This document shows positions 34,140 through 43,085 of a DNA stretch of 64,000 nucleotides, in pieces; the first letter of the stretch is position 1, and each line of letters opens with the position of its first letter. The notes under the pieces were generated by a model. It saw only the letters and a program-made list of their open reading frames with translations. It was not told the DNA's origin and made no database searches. The translations under genes and the position numbers were made by a program. The stretch comes from Prorocentrum cordatum (taxonomy: Eukaryota; Sar; Dinophyceae; Prorocentrales; Prorocentraceae). Where the stretch lies: contig CAUYUJ010015723.1 in NCBI GenBank assembly GCA_963575745.1, positions 97,501 through 161,500 of the forward strand, in the 5' to 3' direction.

Positions 34140-35100
34140 TGGCCCGACCTCGCGCCCCCCGCCGAGATGGAGCGGTCCCTGGACCAAGGCGACCCATCGC
34201 CATTCGCACGCCGTTGGAGAGACCCTGGCCACTAGAGCCGCTCACAGACTGGAGGCCCCCTGCAGACCAAATCTTGGCGCGCGCGCAGTGGATGAAAGGC
34301 TGCGACGAGGGCGCTCCGTTTGCAGAGCCCGACCTGTACGCCGACGGCGCCGTCATTGACGGCGGCGCGAGGGCCGCCTGCGCCGCCTGCGCGGCGGTCG
34401 CGCTTCCCCAAGGAGGCGAGGAGGTCGACCCCGGGCCTCGGTCAGCCACGCGCGCGCGTGGCTCGCCGTTAGCTGGAGCCCTTCAGTCCATCGATGGAGG
34501 GGAGTTGCTGTCGCCCCCCGTTCTGCTCAAGTACGCGACCCCGCCAGTCGTCGCTCATTTTGACGCGGAGCACGCGATGAAAGGCACCAATGGGCGTGGC
34601 CCACGGCCCACCGCGAGCAGCAAGTCAGCCTGGGCCGAATGGCGGATTCGAGCTTGGCACGCCGCGCAGGGTTTCGGAGGCCTCGGCGACCAGGGCCTCG
34701 AGGTGGTCAAGGTCAGAGCGCACGCCTCGGTCCAGCGCGCGAAGGAGGACCTGGTCACGGCCAGGGCGCGGCGAGGCAATATGGAAGCAGATCGGCGTGC
34801 CAAGTCCATCGCTGCTCATGCTGGAGCTCCAGACGATCCACGGCACGTCATCGCGGCGAGGCAGACCATGCTGGGCGCCGCCTTCTATTGGGTCTCCGCG
34901 GCTGGCGGCGTCGCCGCGGATCGTCGCGCTGACATCTCTGACGAGAAGATTCCGAAGCACCTCAGCGTTCAGACGCAGCTGTTCCTGACCAGCCACGAGG
35001 TGATCGAGGTCCCCCACGGTGGCGCCCATTGCATGCGATGCCTCAAGACGGCCTACAGCGACACCATCAAGGCGCACTTCTGGGCCAAGCCGTGCGCGCC
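34140..35100 (+). pseudogene. Retrotransposon RNase H domain
   Basis: Frame 2, inside the longest open frame of the window (33926-36181). DLYADGAVIDGG is the first Asp strand; GGELLSPPVLLKYA the Glu helix; VVAHFDAEHAMKG the second Asp strand; VVKVRAHASVQ the His-containing strand; and RGNMEADRRAK the last Asp helix. All four acidic positions can be seen, unlike the relic at the left edge. HCMRCLKTAY at about 35028 may be a metal-binding knuckle. Downstream (35110-35820) is Ala/Pro-rich linker with repeated PAAEAP. Confidence 0.78.
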
Positions 35101-35829
35101 GAAGCCCTGCGCCCCGCCCCTCTCTGGCGGGCCCTCGCGAGGGCGTCCTGCACAGGCGGCCATGGCGACGGCGGCAACGGCGGCGGCGGCTATCGCTGCC
35201 ATAACGGCGCCTGGCGAGCCCGAGCAGAACAGCGGCGCCGACGGCGCCAGGGAGACCGCCAAGACCCCCAAGACGACCCAGCAGACTATTGCCTACCTTT
35301 TGCCGGCGGCTTCTGGAGCCAGCTCGAGCGATGCTGTCCGCTCGGCTGCTGGGGAAAATGGTGCGTCGGCCGTGAGTGAGGCTCGCGTAGACCCCGTTGC
35401 AGAAGCCTTTGCGGACCTCCAGCCTGGACCTATTGCGGGCCCTGCTGCAGAAGCTCCTCTTAGTCTTGGTCGGTTTTTTTTTCGCGGTGGGCGTCCTGAG
35501 GCTACCCTTGCCTTAGGGCGCGGTCCTCCTGGCCCCTCCCAGCCTCGCGTGGGCCCCGCTGCAGAAGCCCCTCAGGATGCCCCTGCCCTGGCTGCACAGC
35601 GCAGCCAGTCATCTCTCCCAGATGCCGCGCCACAGAAGCGCGACCTTGTTCAGTCTCTGCCCACCGAGGGCCAGCAGTCCAGCAGCCGGATCTTGTCGCA
35701 GAGTGCCTTCGATTTCGCTCGCCGCTCGAGCTCGCCCGAACACTCTCGGTCGGTTGCCCTCGAGGGCCCCCCTGGAGCCCTTGCCTCCGCGTCGCCCGCA
35801 GGCGATGGCACTGGCGTCCCGGGGGGGGG

Positions 35830-36051
35830 GTCAGCGGCGAGCACCAGCCTGTCACAATCAACGGGTACCGCATTTGTACCAAGTGCCATTGCTATGCTCG
35901 CGTGGTCGGTGGCAAGCACAGATGCCTGTCAGCTGCGGAACGCAAGCTCCCCGATAGCGCTCGAGGATTGCAGCGCCGTCTCGGGAAGGTCCAAAGGATC
36001 CGGATCGGACTGCCGCCGAAAGAGGCGCAGCCGAAGGCGCTGGCTCGCTGA
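35830..36051 (+). pseudogene. Retrotransposon C-terminal zinc-binding motif
   Basis: Frame 1 encodes NGYRICTKCHCYARVVGGKH, then RCLSAAERKLP and ends at TGA 36049-36051. The Cys-x2-Cys-x-Cys...His-x-Cys arrangement and the following basic helix are typical of the C-terminus of this retroelement class. The shift from frame 2 to frame 1 falls at a run of about 11 G (35820-35830), so the break may be a homopolymer slip. The 3' untranslated part runs to the poly(A) at 36218. Confidence 0.7.
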
Positions 36052-36224
36052 ACAGGGGGTCTGGCTGAGTGGCGGCGGGTTGGCCTTTTCGGCTCGCTCG
36101 CTCCTTTGCTGCTCGGCGCCCCGCTGTCAGGCTCTCGCCTGCCGCCCGCGCCCCGCGGCCGCCAGCTGCGCGGATGCTTGATACCGAGCTGTCGCCGCGC
36201 GAACCTGGCACGCAGCAAAAAAAG

Positions 36225-37260
36225 GCCCCAGTGGGGGTGCCCGCATGCGTCCCCCACAAGCAGTGCAGCGGTTCGTGGCCCCGTAGGGGGCTCCACCGAA
36301 GGACCCTGTGGCGGTGTCCGCATGCGCCCCCCGCACCCAGTACAGCGCCTCGTGGCCCTATAGGGAGTCCCACCTAAGGCCAAGCCCCAGTGGGGATGCC
36401 CGCATGCGTCCCCCACACCCAGTACAGCGCCTCGTGGCCCCATGGGAGCTCCACCTAAGGCCCCAGTGGGGATGCCCGCGTGCGTCCCCCACACCCAGTA
36501 CAGCGTTTCGTGGCCCCATAGGGAGCTCCACCGAACGCCCCAGTGACGGCGCCCGCATGCGCCCCCCCCACACCCAGTACGGCGTCTTGGCTCCATAGGA
36601 AGCCCCAGCGAAGGCCCCAATGGGGATGCCCGCCTGCGTCCGCCACACCCAGTACAGCGCTTCGTGGCCCCATAGGGAGCTCCACCTAAGGCCCCAGTGG
36701 GGGTGCCCGCGTGCATCCTCCACACCCAGTATAGCGCTTCGTGGCCCCATAGGGAGCTCCACCGAAAAACACCAGTTGGGGTGCCCGCATGCGTCCGCCA
36801 CACCCAGGTGCAGCGCCTCGTGGCCCCATAGGGAGCTCCACAGAAACCATCATGTAGGGTGCCCGCGCACGTCCGCCACACCCAGTGCGGCGCTTCGTGG
36901 CCCCAAGGAGAGCTCCACCCAGGCCCCAGTGGGGGTGCCCGCATGCGCCCCCCACACCCAGTACAGCGCTTCGTGGCCCCGTAGGGAGCTCCACCGAAGG
37001 CCCCAACGGCGCAGCCCGCATCCGTCTCCCCCACCGAGTGCAACGCTTCGTGGCCCCATAGGAAACCCTAGCGAAGGCCCCACGGGGGTGCCCGCATGCG
37101 CCCGGCACACCGAGGTGCAGCGCTTCGTGGCCCCAGAAGGTTCCAGTGGCAGTCGGCGATGCGTGCCCCTACAAGAGGGCCCCACCGAAGACGATACCTA
37201 TAACGTGGTCACAACTGCATATGGTTCGGTTCTTCGCCAGGCTAGTTGTTTGTAAGCATG
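36225..37260 (+). mobile_element. S1 composite element, copy 3, right part
   Basis: Continuation of the interrupted S1 array (about 12 units to 37140) and a shortened tail with ACTGCATATGGTTCGGTTCT at 37217-37236. The S1 units here favour GCGTCCCCCACACCCAGTAC and CGCCTCGTGGCCCC variants. Confidence 0.75.
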
Positions 37261-37424
37261 CGCAACAGCGCGAGCTCACGCTGCTGTTTGTCAGAATTGA
37301 TGTTGTAACACCATGCGGTTTCATCTGCTTCGGGGCACTCGAAATCGAAACCTTTATGGCACGCAGTGTTTTTGAACGATTTCGGCATGCGCGCGCGACG
37401 ACGCGCGCGTGTGCACTTTGCGCT
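37261..37424 (+). repeat. Inter-element module C, copy 1
   Basis: AGCGCGAGC, CTTCGGGGCACTCGAA, TTTCGGCATGCGCGCG and ACGACGCGCGCGTGTGC also occur in this order at 39395-39550. Module C therefore links the tail of one S1 composite to the head of the next. Confidence 0.65.
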
Positions 37425-37740
37425 GTTCCCAATCATCCAACCATCCTGTGGTGTCGGGTCCTCGTTTTGAAAAAGGCAGCGCCCTGCGTCCTCACTCCTC
37501 CTCTTCTTCCTCATCCTCCTCCCGCTGCCCCCTACCTCCCCTCATCATCATTCTCGTCATCATCATCACCATCAGCATCATCGCCATCCTCATCATCAAT
37601 ATCCTGTCCGTCATCATCACCATCATCGTCAGCATCAGCATCGTCATCTTCATCGCCATGTCCGTACGTGTCAACGTGTCATCATCATCATCATCAGCAT
37701 CATCATCATCATCTTCATCATCATCATCATCATCATCATG

Positions 37741-37792
<52 letters not shown>

Positions 37793-37849
37793 CCATCATC
37801 ATCATCATCACCATCATCAGCAGCAGCAGCAGCATCGCCGTCATCACCG

Positions 37850-37926
<77 letters not shown>

Positions 37927-39275
37927 GATGTCACTCATTTGGACACACCCCTCACACGCTTCGTGGCCTCATCAGGTGTTCCACCGAAAGCCCCAGCGGC
38001 GGTGCCCACGTGCGTCCGCTGCACCCATTTCGACACACCCCTCACACGCTTCGTGGCCCCATAAGGAGCCCAACCGGAGGCCCCAGCGGCGGTCCCCACA
38101 TGCTTCCGCCACACCCATGTCGGCATACCTTTTACACGTTTCGTGGGCCCATAGGAAGTTCAACCGAAGGTCCCAGGGGGGGGGGCCACATGCGTCCGCC
38201 ACACCCATTTCGGCACTCCCCTTACACGTTTTGTAGCCCCATGGGGAGCTTCAACCAAAACACCAGTGGGGGTGCCCGCATGCGTCCGCCACACCGATTT
38301 CGGCACAACCCTCACACGTTCCGTGGCCCTATAGGGAGTTCCATCGAAGGCCCCAATGGGGGTGCCCACATGCGTCCGCCACACCCAGTACAGCGCTTCA
38401 TGGCCCTAGGGGGCGCCACCGGCAACTCCAGTGGGGGTGCCCGCATGCGTCCCCCACACCCAGTACAGTGCTTCGTGGCCCCATAGGGAGCTCCACCGAA
38501 GGCCCCAATTGGGGTTCCCGCATGCGCCCGCCACACCCAGTACAGCGTTTCGTGGTCCCCCATAGAGAGCTCCACCGAAGGCCCCAATGGGGGTGCCCGC
38601 GCACGTCCGCCACACCCAGTACAGCGTTTCGTGGTCCCATAGGGAGCTCCACCGCCACACCCCATACAGCGTTTCGTGACCCTATGGGGAGCTCCACCGA
38701 AGGCTGCACTGAGGGTGGCAACATGCGTGCGCCACACCCAGTACAGCGTTTCGTGGCCCCATACAGGGCTCCACCGAAGACTCCAGTGGGTGTGGCCACA
38801 TGCTTCCGCCACACCGAGTACAGCGTTTCGAGGCCGCATAGGGAGCTCCACCTATGGCCCCAGTGGGGGTGGCCACATGCGTCTGCCACACCCATCTCGG
38901 CGCACCCCCCACACGTTTCGAGGCCCTATATGGAGCTCCACATGAGGAAGGCCCCAGCGGGCGCGGCCACATGCGTCCGCCCGACCCATTCCGGCACACC
39001 TTTCACACGCATCGTGGCCCCATGGGGAGCTCCACCGAAGGCCCCAGAGGCGACGTTCGCATGCGCCTCCCGTCCCACCCCTTCGCCCCCCCACCTGCCC
39101 GCACTGCCCCGCGCCTCGTTCTTCCTGCGGCGCGCTGCCTATGAGAGCAGAGGGTATACCACGTGCGCTATTCGGGGTTTGCGTGCCCCCCCTTCGTCAC
39201 GTCTAATCTCCCTCGCGGTTCTCGCAGCTGCAAATGGTTGGGTATTTCGTCAGGCTATTTTTTCCAACGGGTTCT
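37425..39275 (+). mobile_element. S1 composite repeat element, copy 4
   Basis: Head module 37430-37490 (CCATCCTGTGGTGTCGGGTC, CTCGTTTTGAAA), low-complexity tract 37493-37926 (mostly ATC/CAT), S1 array 37935-39065 (about 14 units), tail 39070-39275 (CGCGCTGCCTATGAGAGCAG, GCGCTATTCGGGGTTTGCG, GCAAATGGTTGGGTA). Same modules and order as copy 2. Confidence 0.75.
37540..37928. repeat. (CAT)n microsatellite in S1 copy 4
   Basis: Nearly 400 bases of CAT/ATC triplets, pure from about 37680 apart from AGC and CGT interruptions. Histidine, isoleucine or aspartate runs in the six frames are artefacts. Confidence 0.95.
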
Positions 39276-39555
39276 TGCGACAGCACGCGCGCAAAGGGCG
39301 TTCGAAAGATTTCGACATGCGCGCGCGAGAGGCCCGTTTGGTAGTAGTTCATGAAATTGTTGAAGAACCTATGGTTTGTTTTCAAGTTCGCAAGAGCGCG
39401 AGCGCAAATTTGCAGTTGAACATTATTGTTGGGAAGCCATGTGCTTGTATATGCTTTCGGGGCACTCGATGTTTGAACTCCCTACAAAACCTTTTGCTTT
39501 TTGTAGGACTTCGGCATGCGCGAGCGACGACGCGCGCCCGTGTGCTCCTCGTTCC
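39276..39555 (+). repeat. Inter-element module C, copy 2
   Basis: 39276-39330 matches 30595-30650; 39395-39550 matches 37262-37415. It is longer than copy 1 and may be the full-length form. Confidence 0.65.
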
Positions 39556-40123
39556 ATCATGTGCAAGGGAATCTTGCAAACTGAAGATGCTTGATCAGCG
39601 AGTGCGCGCGCATAACGTTTTGCAGAGGATGAGGGCGGGGGGCTTACCCGTTTGGCCGGAGTGATATGAGTTCAGATTTAGATATATTTAGGATAGACGA
39701 TGGGGCAGAACCATACATCATAATACGAAAACGACACCCGCTAATTCCGGGGGGGGAGATCCAAATATTCTTTTAGAAAGGAGAATCACACCTGTTACAG
39801 TTGTATGTCGGAGATTTGGTGTCCTTATAGGACACCCTACATCACCAGGTCGGGAGTGGGGGTCCTGGCTGGGGGCGGGGGCTGGGGGCGGGTGGTGCTG
39901 TCCTCAGGGAGGAGGAGCAGTAGGACAGGGCCGGGCGCCACGGCAGGTGCATGGGCAGTGGGCCAGGCCGCGTATCATCTAGCACTCGGCCCGCGTGTAG
40001 CCAGACGCGCGGGCGCGCTCGTGCACCCAGGCGAGCGTCCTCCGCAGCCTCTTCGCTCGAATCCAGTCGTGCGAGTCTCCTTCCAGCTCCGTGGCACACG
40101 AGGACGGCCGCCTCCGCCATCAG
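39556..40123. other. Unassigned 3' end of myotubularin intron 3
   Basis: No repeat recognised in 39600-40050. The last 40 bases before the exon contain the C-rich stretch expected before a splice acceptor. Confidence 0.4.
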
Positions 40124-40263
40124 GCTCGAGTGCGTGTACCAGCTGTTGCACCAGTTCCCGCATGCGTTCGAGTTCACCCCCGACCTGCTGCTGGACCTCG
40201 GTGCCGAGGTGTTCAGCAACCGGTGGGGCACCTTCCTGACAGACTCGGAGGGGGACCCCCGAG
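40124..40263 (+). CDS. Myotubularin-type phosphatase, C-terminal domain exon
   Basis: Encodes LECVYQLLHQFPHAFEFTPD, then LLLDLGAEVFSNRWGTFLTD and SEGDPR. This is the family block [20 protein letters not shown]...LLxxxDHxxSxxFGTFLxNSExER at the end of the phosphatase domain. The first base completes the Trp codon split across intron 3. The acceptor is CCATCAG|GC. The donor is uncertain: a GC donor at CGAG|GCTTCC fits the pattern of the other introns, but the frame stays open further. The expected next block (TxSLWxYI) was not found in the window. Confidence 0.85.
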
Positions 40264-41150
40264 GCTTCCCAACTGGGGCCGGAGCAGATGGGGTCGGAGT
40301 GCCCAACGAATTGAAAGAATCAAGGTATCAGTTTTTTTGGTCGCTTTCAGCCTCCAGGGCACCTCACCGTCACAAAATCAGGAAGAATTGCTCGGGACTT
40401 CCGAGACCCAGCATCAACAAACATCAAGACTCAGGATGTTTGGGAATCGCGTCGCATCGTTGAGACATCGGCGATTCGGCGCGACGAGGAGCCAGATATC
40501 CACCATCCTGGTGTCATCAGATGCATGGCAAGTGCATCGGCGCAGCATCGGCGATGTTCCGCGCCCATTTTGCTCAGGCCTCTTTGCGGGGGCTTCTGAA
40601 GCCGCCGCAGCCGCAGCGCGTCCTCCCCCCTCGGCGTTCGATGGGGGAGGGAGCCAGCAGCACCAGGAGGCGCAGGAGCACGAGGAGGGGTTCGCCGTGG
40701 GGGAAGCGGGTCCTGATGGAAACGGCTTGCGGCTGCTGAGGTTGTTCGGTGTTTTCAGGCTCTCGGGGCCCTCCACGGGCCCCGGGACTGCCAGAAAACG
40801 ATTCAGGATGAATGAAAAACTCGTCTTGGGAGAAGGCACCAGGGCCCCCCGTTTCCCTCAGGACCCTGATTGGTCGGCAGGTCGGGTGCTGCCAAAGGGC
40901 TCCTTGGCCCAGGGTGTCCCCAGGATCTCCAGGGATGCCCAGGTGGCCTCCAGATCACCCCCTCACGAGGCCCAGGTGGCCCCAGGGTCGCCAAAAGTGT
41001 GCGTAAAGCTGGGGGTACCTTGGGTCAGAACCACTTCAGGCATCACACGAAGAGGCAGGTGGGGGGACAATGACAATAAGAAGCTTCAGGCGGACCTTCC
41101 AGGGGCAAGAGGAATAGCGAAAGGGCAGCTGGCTTTGAGCTTTTATCCCT
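40264..41150. other. Unassigned sequence with a small dispersed repeat
   Basis: 40733-40830 (TTTTCAGGCTCTCGGGGCCC, ACGGGCCCCGGGACTGCCAG, ACGATTC) recurs at 44930-45000. 40870-41000 has CCCAGGTGGCC-type repeats. No gene recognised. The open frame 40091-41614 is mostly low complexity. Confidence 0.45.
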
Positions 41151-41154
41151 CCTC

Positions 41155-41316
41155 CCTCCTCCCCCCCCCTCGTAGTCTTCCTCGTCCGCCTCGTGGATCT
41201 CCCAGGGCCCGCCCTTCTCCTCCGTCTCTTCCTCCTCGTCCTCCCCCTCCTCCTCCTCCCCCTCCTCCTCCTCCTCCTTCTCCTCCTCCTCCTCCTCATG
41301 ATCATCATCATCAAAC

Positions 41317-41385
<69 letters not shown>

Positions 41386-41515
41386 GCATCAGCATCAGCA
41401 TCAGCATCAGCATCAGCATCAGCATCATCATCATCATCATCATCATCAGCAGCATCAGCAGCATCAGCATCAGCATCAGCATCAGCATCAGCATCAGCAT
41501 CATCCTCCTCTCCTT
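41155..41515. repeat. (TCC)n-(ATC)n-(AGCATC)n microsatellite
   Basis: TCC tract to about 41297, ATC tract to about 41383, then AGCATC hexamers with ATC interruptions. Confidence 0.95.
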
Positions 41516-41889
41516 CTTCGGCGAAGGAGGGTCGTTGGCCCTGTGTTATGTCTTACAACGTTCTATACTCGTCGTCATGCTCGTCTTCAATGTTGCTTCA
41601 TGATTTCCCATTGATACCTCACCATCCTCATAATTACGTGACCGTCCTCCCTCTTGCTCACCCTGTCTCCTCCCTTCTGCCCGCCCTACTTCCTCCTCCT
41701 CCTCCTGTTTTCCTGTTCCACTCCCTCCTCTTCCATCCCTTCCCATCAGTTGCATTATCAGAGGGCATACCGTGTTCTGATATTGTTGTCATACCGGGTG
41801 TTTGTTCTGTTCTAGACGTTTCGCGTGACCCACCAGCCCATCCAGAGACGATGCCCAGAGGATATGCTTCGATCAGGGAAGTGGGCAGC

Positions 41890-42560
41890 ACGCAGATGAA
41901 GGTCCCTCTTGGAGCGCTTTCGGGACACTCTTGGGCGCTCTTGGGGCCGTCTTGGGGCTCTCTTGGGCCTCTCGTGCGTCTTGGGAGCCTCTTGGCGGTC
42001 CTGGGGGCCTCTTGGAGCGGCCTATTGGGGCCTCTTGGGGGTCTTTTGGGAGCCTCTTGGAGGCCTCTTGGGAGCCTTTTGAGGCCTCCTGGGCGCTTCT
42101 TGGGGCCCTCTTGAGGCCCTCCTGCTCTTGGGGCCATATTGGAGGACATCGATCAAACAAGAGGGGCGCATTAACTAGCGTTGTCCCTCGGGAGCCCCAA
42201 AGTCGCCTCTTGGGGCGTTCTTGGAGCGCTCTTGGGCGCTCTTTGGGCCGTCTTGGGGCTCTCTCGAGACTCCTGTTGACCCTCTTGGCCCATCTTGGAG
42301 CCATCGTGAGGCCTCGGATGGCCATCGGAAGCGAAAAGGCGAGACAGAAAAAAACAGTGTTTTTGTTCCACGGTGTTGGAAGGATGTTGTCCTCTTCGGG
42401 GCCTCCTGGGGGAGCTCTTTGGCCACTTGGAGTCGTCTTGGAGCGGTCTTGGGGCCTCTTGGAGCATCTTGGGCGCCATCTTGAGGCATCTTGGGGTATC
42501 TTGAGCCATCTTTGAGGCCATATTGGGCTCTCCCAGGCGCTTTTGGAGCCATCTCAATCA
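41890..42560 (+). repeat. S2 arrays with internal spacer
   Basis: Two S2 blocks (41895-42130 and 42200-42520). Each is followed by GGACATCGATCAAACAAGAG or by ATTGGGCTCTCCCAGG-type sequence. GGACATCGATCAAACAAGAG occurs at 42145 and again at 42822. Confidence 0.85.
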
Positions 42561-42574
42561 GTGCCCCCCCCCCC

Positions 42575-43085
42575 CCCAGGAGGCCAAAATGTGGCCAACA
42601 CCTTAATAACATCAATGATTTTGGCATTCTCGCCGAGGTCTCTTTGGGCGTCTTGGGTGCCCCTGGGGGGCCTCTTGGGGCCTCTTGGGGGTCTCTTGGG
42701 AGCCTCTTGGGGGTATCCTGGGGGCCTCTTGGCGGCCTCTTGGGGCCTCCTGGGTACCTCTTGGGGCTCTCTTGGACCGCCCTTGGGAGACTTGGGGACC
42801 ATATTTGGGCCATCTTTGAGGACATCGATCAAACAAGAGGGGAGCTTACATTAGTGGTGCCCCCCCAAGACGCCCAAATGGGGCCAACAACTTAGTAAAA
42901 CTAATGAGTTTGGCTTCCTCGCCGAGGCCGTTTTGGACGCTCTGACACCTCGCGACCAGCCCCGTCCAGGTCTAGGGGAGGGGTAGGGGAGGGGTAGACC
43001 CCTCCCCGAAGGGGAAGAGGGGCAGATGAAAGACAAAACACCCTGGACCATCTACGCCCTGAAGCCTGAAGGGCTGGTGGGATTC
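42575..43085 (+). repeat. S2 array and end module, copy 3
   Basis: GGAGGCCAAAATGTGGCCAA and TCAATGATTTTGGCATTC, a further S2 array (42640-42820), then GACGCCCAAATGGGGCCAAC, then GGGGAGGGGTAGACCCCTCC and CCGAAGGGGAAGA, ending GGGCTGGTGGGATTC at 43085. It matches 19085-19470 in order. Confidence 0.8.

Larger units (their letters stand above)
30886..36224 (+). mobile_element. Decayed non-LTR-type retrotransposon inserted in S1 copy 3
   Basis: A 5.3-kb element carrying, in order, a linker domain, reverse transcriptase, RNase H and a C-terminal zinc-binding motif, with AAAAAAA at 36218-36224. S1 sequence directly left (30844-30885) and right (36225-36264) of it is nearly the same 40 bases, consistent with a target-site duplication or with insertion at a unit boundary. 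The reading frame changes at least five times and has two in-frame stops, so it is dead. It appears 5'-truncated: no endonuclease domain was recognised at its left end. Architecture resembles dinoflagellate retroelements. Confidence 0.8.
21852..40123 (+). other. Myotubularin intron 3 (GC-AG, about 18.3 kb)
   Basis: Starts GCCCAC and ends CCGCCATCAG. It contains S2 arrays, three S1 composite copies, a decayed retrotransposon and long microsatellites. Its boundaries are set by the uninterrupted family alignment across the split Trp codon. Confidence 0.68.

Noticed and set aside
33926-36181. 751-residue plus-strand open frame as one intact protein
   Set aside because: Only about 34140-35100 is RNase H coding in this frame. 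The true upstream and C-terminal retroelement segments lie in other frames.
37492-37938. Poly-Asp, poly-His and poly-Ile proteins
   Set aside because: All six frames of a (CAT)n microsatellite.
40091-41614. 507-residue plus-strand open frame
   Set aside because: Starts in the wrong frame across the myotubularin exon and continues through TCC/ATC microsatellites.
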